This document shows, piece after piece, positions 25,681 to 32,863 of a stretch of 36,938 bases of DNA. This DNA is from Paludibacter sp. UBA6032 (GTDB lineage Bacteria > Bacteroidota > Bacteroidia > Bacteroidales > Paludibacteraceae). Below the pieces are notes generated by a model. It saw only the letters and a program-made list of their open reading frames with translations. It was not told the DNA's origin and ran no database searches. Both the position numbers and the translations under genes were made by a program. The stretch is from the NCBI GenBank assembly GCA_002427885.1, contig DIZI01000029.1, positions 1 to 36,938 of the forward strand. Direction: 5' to 3'. How positions within the stretch are numbered: the first letter of the stretch is position 1; each line of letters starts with the position of its first letter.

Positions 25681-25798
25681 ATCAAGTCCCACCAAGTCTC
25701 CCCGAAGGGGAGGCTTAAAGACAAGTTCTCTAAATTGAAGAATACTAACATTAAATAAATACGCTCTTCAAAGTCCCCCTTCGGGGGATTTAGGGGGC
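25671..25798. repeat. Inverted-repeat element spanning the gap before the aldolase fusion
   Basis: AGCCCCCTAAAT (25672-25683, which includes the TAA stop of the upstream gene) is matched by ATTTAGGGGGCT ending about 25798, 10 bases before the next ATG. Inner CTCCCCGAAGGGGAG and CCCCCTTCGGGGG each form local hairpins. Confidence 0.7.
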
Positions 25799-25807
25799 TG
25801 GAGTTAT

Positions 25808-27787
25808 ATGATACAAGACTTAATTACAATATCGCAATTCTACGGCCGTGACAGCCGTTTCGTGATTGCAGGTGGTGGAAACACCTCGTACAAAAATGAA
25901 GAAAAAATCTGGGTGAAAGCCAGCGGTTCTTCACTGGCAACCATTACCGAAGACGGATTTGCCGTACTGGACAGGGCCAAACTGAACCTTATGTCCGACA
26001 AAACATACAGCAGCAATGCAGCCGAACGTGAAGAAGAGGTGAAAAACGATTTGGCAGTTGCCACCATTTCCAAAGGTAAACGTCCTTCGGTGGAAACATC
26101 CATGCATAACGTGATTGACTTTGCTTTTGTGGTGCATTTACACCCAACCACTGTAAACGGTTTGATGTGTGCCGTTAATGCAGAAAGTGATTTGAAAAAA
26201 TTGTTCGGAGCAAAGGCATTGTATATTGAATATACCGATCCGGGTTATGTATTGTTCAAAAAAGTGGAAGATTCTATCAAAGCTTTTCGCGCCGAAGATG
26301 GTGCTGAACCTGCCGTTATCTGGTTGCAAAACCATGGTATTTTTGTGGGTGCAAACAGCATTGAAGAAATAAAAGTGCTTTATTCCAAAATTCTGGATAC
26401 CCTTGATAAAGCTGTTACTATTGGTAGCACGACTTCAAGTCGTACTACCAATATATTCAACGAACCAAGGGCTACCTGCAGTTGCACAGAACAAATTGTT
26501 CCGGGAATCCGCATGATGCTTTCCGGGGATGGTTTGAAAACATTGAAAGTCCGCAAAAACGAACTGATAAAATACTTCTACGACAGCGAAGAAAATCAGG
26601 CAAAGATTGCCAAACCATTTACGCCTGATGCTATTGTCTATTGTAAATCGAATTATATTTTCCTCAACGACGAAAAACCGGAAGCGGTGTTGGCTGAAGC
26701 AGCGAAACAAATTCCTGCATTTACCACTAAGTTCGGTTATCAACCAAAGATTTTCCTGATAAAAGGTATCGGCCTGGTTGCTGCAGGTGATAATGCAGCC
26801 CAATGTGATATTCTGCTGGATGTTTTTGAAGATGCCATGAAGATAGCCTATCTGTCCGAATCGTTTGGTGGTCCACATCCAATGACAGAGCCACAAATCG
26901 ACTTTATTGACAACTGGGAAGTGGAAAACTACCGTCGCAGTGTGGCAACCGGAGCTTCAAAAGGTCGTGCCGAAAATAAAACCATCATCGTAACCGGAGC
27001 TGCACAGGGATTTGGCGAAGGAATTGCCCGCTGCTTATTGCAGGAAGGTGCCAATATCGTGGTGGCAGATATGAACGAAACTGTCGGTGTGGCAACGGTG
27101 GAACATTTCAATACACTGACGAAAAGTAATCGTGCAATCTTTGTGAAAACCAACGTAAGCGAAATTCCGAGTATTGAGAACCTGGTACACGAAACCATTT
27201 GCAATTTTGGAGCTATTGATACCTTTATCAGCAATGCCGGCGTACTTCGTGCTGGTGGACTGGAAGACATGACACCGGAGGATTTTGACTTCGTAACGAA
27301 AATAAATTATAACGCTTATTTCTATTGTACCAAAGTAGTCAGCCGTGTAATGAAATTGCAAACCAAATACGCACCGGAATATTATGCCGACATCATTCAG
27401 ATTAATTCCAAATCGGGATTACGTGGCAGTAAGGCGAATTTTGCCTATGCCGGAGGGAAATTCGGAGGAGTGGGTCTGACCCAATCCTTTGCATTGGAAT
27501 TGGCACCATTCCGTATCAAGGTAAACTCTATTTGTCCCGGAAACTTTTATGAAGGTCCGCTGTGGAGCGATCCGGATAACGGACTCTTTGTACAATATTT
27601 AAATGCAGGAAAAGTCCCGGGTGCTAAAACTATAGACGACGTGAAAGCGTTTTATCTGGCACAGGTTCCCCTGCAAAAAGGATGTTCACCCGAAGATGTT
27701 ACCAAAGGAGCTTTGTATCTGATGGAACAATGCGGCGAAACCGGACAGGCGTTGCCTATTACCGGTGGGCAGGTGATGCTATCTTAA
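25808..27787 (+). CDS. Bifunctional class II aldolase / short-chain dehydrogenase (RhaEW type)
   Basis: Predicted to cleave L-rhamnulose-1-phosphate to dihydroxyacetone phosphate and L-lactaldehyde and to oxidise the aldehyde. The N-terminal class II aldolase has the phosphate loop GGGNTS (22-27), E96, zinc ligands H110/H112 (VVHLHPT) and H176 (LQNHG). The C-terminal SDR has T396GAAQGFG, NAGVLRAG and the catalytic Y547-x3-K551. 659 residues. The same fusion, RhaEW, is known from rhamnose loci lacking rhaD, as here. Oddity: residues 204-215 are encoded by a 35-bp palindrome (26419-26453) that looks inserted. No other intact sugar-phosphate aldolase besides the tandem protein downstream. Confidence 0.88.
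   Translation: MIQDLITISQFYGRDSRFVIAGGGNTSYKNEEKIWVKASGSSLATITEDGFAVLDRAKLNLMSDKTYSSNAAEREEEVKNDLAVATISKGKRPSVETSMHNVIDFAFVVHLHPTTVNGLMCAVNAESDLKKLFGAKALYIEYTDPGYVLFKKVEDSIKAFRAEDGAEPAVIWLQNHGIFVGANSIEEIKVLYSKILDTLDKAVTIGSTTSSRTTNIFNEPRATCSCTEQIVPGIRMMLSGDGLKTLKVRKNELIKYFYDSEENQAKIAKPFTPDAIVYCKSNYIFLNDEKPEAVLAEAAKQIPAFTTKFGYQPKIFLIKGIGLVAAGDNAAQCDILLDVFEDAMKIAYLSESFGGPHPMTEPQIDFIDNWEVENYRRSVATGASKGRAENKTIIVTGAAQGFGEGIARCLLQEGANIVVADMNETVGVATVEHFNTLTKSNRAIFVKTNVSEIPSIENLVHETICNFGAIDTFISNAGVLRAGGLEDMTPEDFDFVTKINYNAYFYCTKVVSRVMKLQTKYAPEYYADIIQINSKSGLRGSKANFAYAGGKFGGVGLTQSFALELAPFRIKVNSICPGNFYEGPLWSDPDNGLFVQYLNAGKVPGAKTIDDVKAFYLAQVPLQKGCSPEDVTKGALYLMEQCGETGQALPITGGQVMLS
26419..26453. repeat. 35-bp palindrome inside the aldolase/SDR coding region
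   Basis: The sequence is its own reverse complement around 26436 with one mismatched pair (26428/26444): TATTGGTAG-C-ACGACTT, centre C, AAGTCGT-A-CTACCAATA. It encodes TIGSTTSSRTTN in frame, a low-complexity stretch between aldolase core and linker. Confidence 0.8.
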
Positions 27788-27788
27788 G

Positions 27789-27945
27789 AAGAAAGTAAGG
27801 AGTAAGAGGCAAGAAAGTAAGAAATTTGTTCATATCTTAATACTCCATATTTTAATAACAGGTATCTAAATAAATTAATATTGACAAAATGAGGTTCGAA
27901 GCCTGAGGTTTTTCTTACCTCTTGCCTCTTACTTCTTACTCCTGA
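27789..27945. repeat. Inverted repeat spanning the gap before the SorE-like gene
   Basis: Left arm AAGTAAGGAGTAAGAGGCAA (27794-27813) is nearly complementary to the right arm at about 27911-27942, which contains TTACCTCTTGCCTCTTACTT. The right arm ends 6-8 bases before the ATG at 27951; the left arm starts two bases after the upstream stop. Confidence 0.65.
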
Positions 27946-27950
27946 ATTAC

Positions 27951-29225
27951 ATGAAAACAAAAGCAATCCGTTTATATGGCAAAAAAGATCTTCGTTTGGA
28001 AGAGTTCGAATTGCCACAGATTAAAGACAATGAAATATTAGCCAAAGTAGTTTCCGACTCGTTGTGTATGTCGTCATACAAAGCTTCTACACAGGGAACC
28101 GATCACAAACGAATTCCAAATGATGTGGCTGAGAATCCAATCATTATTGGTCATGAGTTTGCCGGTGAATTGGTGGAAGTGGGAGCAAAGTGGGCGCATC
28201 AGTTCAAAGTAGGTGATAAATTTTCTATTCAACCTGCGTTGAACTTCGAAAGCGGTCCTGTAGGCATTTTAAGTGCACCTGGATATAGCTATCAATACAT
28301 TGGTGGCGATGCAACCTATGTGATTATTCCGAACGAAGTCATGGAAAAAGACTGTTTGTTGGCTTATCATGGCGAAGGCTTTTATCCTGCCTCGCTGGCT
28401 GAACCGCTTTCGTGTGTGATTGGTGCTATGCATGCCAATTATCATCTTTCTCCGGGAAGTTATGTTCACAAAATGGAAATCGTTGACAGAGGTAAAATGG
28501 CGATTCTGGCCGGAGTTGGCCCTATGGGGTTGGCTGCTATCAATTATGTGTTGCATCGCGAAGACCGTCGTCCGGCACTTTGCGTGGTTACCGATGTGGA
28601 TCAAACCCGTCTCGACCGTGCAGCATCGCTTTATACCGTTGAATTTGCAGCTTCACGAGGTATCGAATTATTATATGTCAACACAGCCGCCATGCAGAAT
28701 CCGGTGGATGAACTGAAAGCCATAACTTATGGAGAAGGTTTCAATGATGTGTTTGTGTTTGCACCCGTAAAACCGGTGGTGGAACAGGCTGATGCTATTC
28801 TGGGATTTGATGGTTGTCTGAACTTCTTTGCAGGCCCCGGTGATCCAAACTTTAGTGCAACATTCAACTTCTACAATGTACATTATGGTTATACCCACGT
28901 TGCCGGAACCAGTGGCGGGAATAATGATGATATGGTTGAAGCACTCAAGATGATGAGCAAAGGCCTTGATCCTGCAGGTTTGGTAACACATATCGGCGGT
29001 TTGAACTCGGTGATTGAAGCCACTAACCATCTTCCGGAAATTCTGGGTGGTAAAAAACTTATTTATACGCATATTACTTTGCCGTTGACTCCAATTTCCG
29101 AATTCGGGAAATTAGGTGAAACAAATCCGGTTTTCAAACATCTGGCAACAATTTGCGATAAAAATAAAGGACTTTGGAGCGTGGAAGCAGAAAGCTATTT
29201 GCTTGCTAACGCTGATAAATTGTAA
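27951..29225 (+). CDS. Zinc-binding dehydrogenase resembling L-sorbose-1-phosphate reductase (SorE)
   Basis: A 424-residue MDR-family protein. The opening MKTKAIRLYGKKDLRLEEFELP and C39 in SLCMSSYKAS, H68-E69 in GHEFAGE and the later AEPLSCVIGA supply a catalytic zinc site. The nucleotide loop GVGPMGLAAINY is present. Unlike the dehydrogenase at 5455-6516 it has no cysteine-rich structural zinc lobe. The pattern fits proteins annotated as SorE, which interconvert a ketose 1-phosphate and a hexitol phosphate. Between two aldolases, a phosphorylated deoxyketose or a derived polyol is a plausible substrate. The SorE likeness is from memory of the N-terminal motif. Confidence 0.7.
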   Translation: MKTKAIRLYGKKDLRLEEFELPQIKDNEILAKVVSDSLCMSSYKASTQGTDHKRIPNDVAENPIIIGHEFAGELVEVGAKWAHQFKVGDKFSIQPALNFESGPVGILSAPGYSYQYIGGDATYVIIPNEVMEKDCLLAYHGEGFYPASLAEPLSCVIGAMHANYHLSPGSYVHKMEIVDRGKMAILAGVGPMGLAAINYVLHREDRRPALCVVTDVDQTRLDRAASLYTVEFAASRGIELLYVNTAAMQNPVDELKAITYGEGFNDVFVFAPVKPVVEQADAILGFDGCLNFFAGPGDPNFSATFNFYNVHYGYTHVAGTSGGNNDDMVEALKMMSKGLDPAGLVTHIGGLNSVIEATNHLPEILGGKKLIYTHITLPLTPISEFGKLGETNPVFKHLATICDKNKGLWSVEAESYLLANADKL

Positions 29226-29257
29226 AAAAACATATTTTAAAATGAGTTTTGGAATTT

Positions 29258-29275
29258 GATATTAAGTCTAATATC
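29258..29275 (+). repeat. Short hairpin before the tandem aldolase gene
   Basis: GATATTA (29258-29264), loop AGTC, TAATATC (29269-29275). It is followed by TCTTGGATCTTGGCTCTTTA, a wording shared with 6569-6585, and the ATG at 29306. Confidence 0.5.
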
Positions 29276-29305
29276 TTGGATCTTGGCTCTTTAATCTAAA
29301 ATAAA

Positions 29306-30604
29306 ATGAAACAGTTAGATGTTAACTTGATGCATCCGGTAGAACAGATTCATGTGATAATCGGACGTATTTACCACAGTGGAATGACAACCACTTCGGG
29401 TGGAAACATTTCCATTAAAGATGGAAACGGTGATATTTGGATAACCCCTTCGGCGGTTGATAAAGGCTCATTGACAGTAAAAGACATTGTATGTGTAAAG
29501 AAAGACGGTACAATCGTCGGGTTACACAAACCTTCATCCGAATATCCATTTCATAAAGCAATCTATGAAACCCGCCCCGAGTTGACTGCTATTATTCATG
29601 CCCACCCACCCGGATTGGTAGCTTTTAGCATTGCCCGTCAGGTACCTGATACCAGCATTGTTCCTCAGGCACGGAAAATCTGTGGTGAAATTGGTTTTGC
29701 TCCCTATGGTTGTCCCGGAAGTGAAGAACTTGGAGGGAAAATAGCCAATGAGTTTAAGAACCGGAAATTCAAAGCTGTGATTATGGAAAATCACGGTGTA
29801 GTGTTAGGTGGAACCGATATGATGGATGCTTATCAACGTTTTGAGACGCTTGAATTTTGTTGTCGTACCATTGTAAATGCCGGACGTATCGGGAAAATAA
29901 ATACGCTGACTGATGAACAAATTTCAAAATATATCAACCATTTCCCCAAAAATATTACTCCGTTTATGGATGTTGATCATCCGTCAGAAGAGCGTGAAAT
30001 TCGTTCGGATATGGTCAGTATTATTCGTCGTGCCTGCGATCAGGGATTGATGATTTCTACTTACGGAACGGTATCGGTACGCTGGAAAGAGAATGACTTT
30101 CTGATAACACCACGCGACGTGGCCCGTTGGGATATTTTGCCCAAGAATATCGTACAAGTGAAAAATGGGATGACCGAAGCCGGGAAAGAACCCAGTCGTT
30201 CGGTAGCCCTTCACCACCGTATTTACCAGTTGAATCCGCATATCAATTCTATTATTACCACTCAGCCTACAAATCTGATGGCACATGCAGTAAGTCATCA
30301 AAAGTTTGACGTACGCACCATTCCGGAAAGCTGGATTTTCCTTCAGGACGTTCCTTCCATTCCGTTCGAGAGTTTGTACTCCGATACTGAAGATATTGCT
30401 AAAATGTTCAATACAAACCGGGTAATCATAGTTGAAAATGACTGTGTGATTGTTACCGGGAACAAATTAATCAATACGTTCGATTATCTGGAGGTGGCAG
30501 AATTCTCTGCAAATTCGTTAGTTATGGCTTCTTCCATCGGATCGCTACATCCAATGGGTGATAAGGAAATTGGTGAGTTAAGAGTGGCGTTTAATGTGAA
30601 ATAA
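29306..30604 (+). CDS. Tandem class II aldolase-family protein with inactive-looking second domain
   Basis: 432 residues made of two class II aldolase/adducin-type domains. Domain 1 (about 10-200) has the phosphate loop GGNIS (32-36), catalytic-type E79, zinc ligands H98/H100 in IIHAHPP and H163 in ENHG. Domain 2 (about 228-425) aligns along its length but has YGTVS (253-257), S299 for E79, T318/Q320 for the HxH pair and D379 for H163, so no metal site remains. Domain 1 could cleave L-fuculose-1-phosphate or a related ketose phosphate, the missing FucA function; domain 2 may be structural or regulatory. It lies 80 bases after the SorE-like gene. Confidence 0.85.
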   Translation: MKQLDVNLMHPVEQIHVIIGRIYHSGMTTTSGGNISIKDGNGDIWITPSAVDKGSLTVKDIVCVKKDGTIVGLHKPSSEYPFHKAIYETRPELTAIIHAHPPGLVAFSIARQVPDTSIVPQARKICGEIGFAPYGCPGSEELGGKIANEFKNRKFKAVIMENHGVVLGGTDMMDAYQRFETLEFCCRTIVNAGRIGKINTLTDEQISKYINHFPKNITPFMDVDHPSEEREIRSDMVSIIRRACDQGLMISTYGTVSVRWKENDFLITPRDVARWDILPKNIVQVKNGMTEAGKEPSRSVALHHRIYQLNPHINSIITTQPTNLMAHAVSHQKFDVRTIPESWIFLQDVPSIPFESLYSDTEDIAKMFNTNRVIIVENDCVIVTGNKLINTFDYLEVAEFSANSLVMASSIGSLHPMGDKEIGELRVAFNVK

Positions 30605-30605
30605 A

Positions 30606-30736
30606 TGACCCTAACCTCCTAAAGGGGGCTTAAGAAATAGAATCCTAAGGAGAATTATGGAAGTTTAATTTCATAATTCCCCTTTTTTTATTTAAAACGA
30701 AAGTAGCCTTATTCCCCTTTAGGGGCTAGGGGTTGT
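30606..30736. repeat. Inverted-repeat element between tandem aldolase and lplA
   Basis: GACCCTAACCTCCTAAAGGG (30607-30626) near the upstream stop matches the reverse complement of the segment at about 30713-30736 (CCCCTTTAGGGGCTAGGGGT). Same CCCCTAA family as 19422-19641. A separate terminator hairpin lies in the middle. Confidence 0.65.
30649..30689 (+). terminator. Rho-independent terminator after the tandem aldolase gene
   Basis: GGAGAATTATG (30649-30659) pairs with CATAATTCCCC (30672-30682) with one mismatch, then seven T (30683-30689). It separates lplA from the aldolase transcript. Confidence 0.7.
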
Positions 30737-30742
30737 ATTCAT

Positions 30743-31480
30743 ATGCAAATCATCCAATCCACCTCCACTTCAGTAACTTTCAATCTGGCAACAGAGGAAT
30801 ATTTATTTTCTGAGAGCCTGGAAGAAATTTTGTTTTTCTATTTGAATGAACCGAGTGTAATAATCGGTTGCAACCAGGCCATCCAAAACGAAGTAAATTT
30901 GGATTATTGCAGAGAAAACAATATTCAGATTGTCAGGCGTATGTCAGGTGGTGGCACTGTTTATCACGATTTTGGAAATTTAAATTTTTGCTTTATTTCC
31001 AATAAAACGAACGAAAGATTTTCCTTAAATCCGGATTTTCTAAAACCCATTGTTGAGGTTTTGAAGGTTTTTGGAATTGAAGTTGAAGTTGGCAAACGAA
31101 AAGACCTTTGGTTACCCGGTGGTTTTAAAATTTCAGGTACAGCATCACATATAGGGAAAAAGCGGGAACTTCATCATGGGACATTGCTATACGATGCCGA
31201 TATGAATAGGCTAGAAAAAACTCTATCTCCGTTACAAAGTACATCTATATCAAAAGCAATACCATCGGTTCCCAGCCCCGTAAAGAATATCCGAAATTAT
31301 CTGCGAGAACAAAATCTTCATGCAACTGATATTAATGACTTTATTGTTAATTTTACAGAAGTAATTCTAAGGTTATACAAGCTGGAAACTGTTACTTTTC
31401 TATCAGAAGCTGAGTTAGAAAAAATCCAATTTATACAGCATAACAAATATAAATTGAGTGATTGGGTTTTTAAAAAATAA
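30743..31480 (+). CDS. lplA: Lipoate--protein ligase A, short form
   Basis: Attaches scavenged lipoate to the lipoyl lysine of E2 in two ATP-dependent steps. The core motif RRMSGGGTVYHD is at 65-76 and the catalytic lysine K129 lies in GFKISGTA. At 245 residues it lacks the C-terminal accessory domain of E. coli LplA (about 338 residues). Its partner is the E2 at 18071-19417. Placed last in the plus-strand island after a terminator; no lipA or lipB is visible, so this route relies on supplied lipoate or genes elsewhere. Confidence 0.88.
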   Translation: MQIIQSTSTSVTFNLATEEYLFSESLEEILFFYLNEPSVIIGCNQAIQNEVNLDYCRENNIQIVRRMSGGGTVYHDFGNLNFCFISNKTNERFSLNPDFLKPIVEVLKVFGIEVEVGKRKDLWLPGGFKISGTASHIGKKRELHHGTLLYDADMNRLEKTLSPLQSTSISKAIPSVPSPVKNIRNYLREQNLHATDINDFIVNFTEVILRLYKLETVTFLSEAELEKIQFIQHNKYKLSDWVFKK

Positions 31481-31517
31481 GATATAGAACTTGATGAATG
31501 TCATTTAAACTTATAAA

Positions 31518-31548
31518 AAATTCCGACATTCAATGAACACCGGAATTT
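31518..31548. terminator. Possible bidirectional hairpin between lplA and the convergent gene
   Basis: AAATTCCG (31518-31525) and CGGAATTT (31541-31548) are an exact inverted pair across a 15-base loop, between two convergent genes. The T tract is weak in both directions. Confidence 0.4.
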
Positions 31549-31564
31549 AAAATCTGCTTTGAGA

Positions 31565-32023
31565 TCAAATAGGGAAATAAGCACCAATAGAATACATTAA
31601 AATCACTGGAGATTTTGTAGCATTTGCTGGCCATGCCGGTCCATATCCGAGAACATAACCCAAACCAATTTGTGCCGTAAACCATTTTTTTCCACGAAAA
31701 ACATAGGTTGGTCCTACCAGACTTTGAGTGTAACTGGTTCCAAAACCCTGATGCCAGTATTGCAAACTTATAAATGAACTGCGGATGGAAGGTTTGAAAT
31801 GATAGTTTATTCCAGCGCCATACCCAACAAAACCCGCTCCAATTTGAATTCCCATTTGTTTTGATAAAAGAGCTTCAAAATCAGCTCCAACCAATGAGCC
31901 ACCTCCCTGAAGGATTCCAATAGTAATACTGTTGTTTTTTTCATTGACCAGAGGTTCTTCAATTTGAGCTGAAATAGCTAACGAAACTCCCAGTAAAAGC
32001 GTGACAAAAAAGATTTTATTCAT
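31565..32023 (-). CDS. Secreted protein of unknown function, beta-barrel-like
   Basis: 152 residues from the ATG at 32021-32023 (complement), which starts the signal peptide MNKIFFVTLLLGVSLAISAQ; an ATG five codons upstream gives a poorer signal. After the signal the protein alternates short polar and hydrophobic stretches rich in glycine and aromatic residues (GIQIGAGFVGYGAGINYHF, ISLQYWHQGFG, FTAQIGLGYVLGYG) and ends in a hydrophobic strand, like small outer-membrane barrels. No family recognised. A TATCTTTG -7 box is 57 bases upstream. Confidence 0.65.
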   Translation of the reverse strand: MNKIFFVTLLLGVSLAISAQIEEPLVNEKNNSITIGILQGGGSLVGADFEALLSKQMGIQIGAGFVGYGAGINYHFKPSIRSSFISLQYWHQGFGTSYTQSLVGPTYVFRGKKWFTAQIGLGYVLGYGPAWPANATKSPVILMYSIGAYFPI

Positions 32024-32079
32024 ACAATCAATCTCCATTTATTAGTAACTATTTTATAAATAACATTTAATTTCAGATG

Positions 32080-32087
32080 CAAAGATA
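32080..32087 (-). promoter_or_regulatory. -7 box for the small secreted protein
   Basis: Minus strand reads TATCTTTG, an exact TAnnTTTG match, 57 bases before the ATG. Confidence 0.5.
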
Positions 32088-32224
32088 ACCAATAGAAATT
32101 AAATATTAACGGAAATATTTAAAAATGTTTCGGTTAATTTGTACTTTCTTTAGGATGTATATTATCAAGCTGGATATTGTTCTATATTCGCCTGATAAGG
32201 TAAAAATTGATCTACTTAATGACA

Positions 32225-32773
32225 TTAATCAATGGAGGCGGGTAATTCTTTAATCGTATTTATTCGGTTGGAAGTATGATGCAATTTGTCAAGAAATTCA
32301 TTTAATTTGTCCACATAATCAATCCGGTAATCAGGATGAAGTTTTTTTGTAACCAGCGTAATAAGTTTTTTGAGCAACAACCCAACTTTGTAATCGTAAC
32401 CTGAAACACGGGCTCCAAAGACTCTGGAAGGATTCGCAAATTGTATTTCCAACACGTACAAAACCAAATCAGCTTCCAGCTTTTTACTTTTCGTTTCCAC
32501 GGTAAATTCACGAATTCGTTTGGTGCAGGCATTTAGTTTTTTAGCCAGTTGATGTTGGATGGTTCGCCCTTTATATTCTTTCGCACAGAGTTGGTCAATA
32601 TCTTCAACGGTTTCTTCGAACAAAGTTTGCTCACCTCCATCTTTATCCAGAAAATTCACCAACAAATACTCATAGTTAAAGCGTTTTACCGATAATTTCA
32701 ACACCATATCCACCAGCTCTTTTTTAGAAAGGTCAGCGAGTTGTTCTTTTAATATTGCTTTGTCTCGTGGCAT
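32225..32773 (-). CDS. Conserved-looking cytoplasmic protein of unknown function
   Basis: 182 residues from the ATG at 32771-32773 (complement). A longer reading to 32800 uses a TTG that is part of the -7 box (32798-32805), so the shorter start is chosen. The N-terminus LKEQLADLSKKELVDMVLKLSVKRFNYEYLLVNFL resembles the opening of DUF6155-type proteins, a weak impression. The rest is helical and charged, with no motif of an enzyme, no signal peptide and no membrane segment. Confidence 0.6.
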   Translation of the reverse strand: MPRDKAILKEQLADLSKKELVDMVLKLSVKRFNYEYLLVNFLDKDGGEQTLFEETVEDIDQLCAKEYKGRTIQHQLAKKLNACTKRIREFTVETKSKKLEADLVLYVLEIQFANPSRVFGARVSGYDYKVGLLLKKLITLVTKKLHPDYRIDYVDKLNEFLDKLHHTSNRINTIKELPASID

Positions 32774-32797
32774 GTGAATGGACTTGATTTTATTCGG

Positions 32798-32805
32798 CAA
32801 AGATA
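32798..32805 (-). promoter_or_regulatory. -7 box for the unknown cytoplasmic protein
   Basis: Minus strand reads TATCTTTG. The predicted transcript start, near 32791, is between the in-frame TTG and the chosen ATG, which rules the TTG out. Confidence 0.55.
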
Positions 32806-32807
32806 CT

Positions 32808-32838
32808 AAAAAAAGCCATCAGGTACCTGACAGCTTTT
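32808..32838 (-). terminator. Rho-independent terminator of the SPFH gene
   Basis: In the minus-strand RNA AAAAGCUGUCAG and CUGAUGGCUUUU form a 12-bp stem (two G-U wobbles) with a GUAC loop, followed by further U. The wobbles become C-A mismatches on the plus strand, so it works in one direction, as expected for the gene ending at 32864. Confidence 0.65.
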
Positions 32839-32863
32839 CATTAATTCAGAAATAACCAATTCT

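Noticed and set aside
29306..30604. Naming the tandem aldolase fucA
   Set aside because: FucA is a single domain of about 215 residues; here the second, metal-free domain and the unusual context make a firm name unsafe.
32773..32800. Upstream TTG start for the unknown cytoplasmic protein
   Set aside because: The TTG lies inside the TATCTTTG -7 box, upstream of the likely transcript start.
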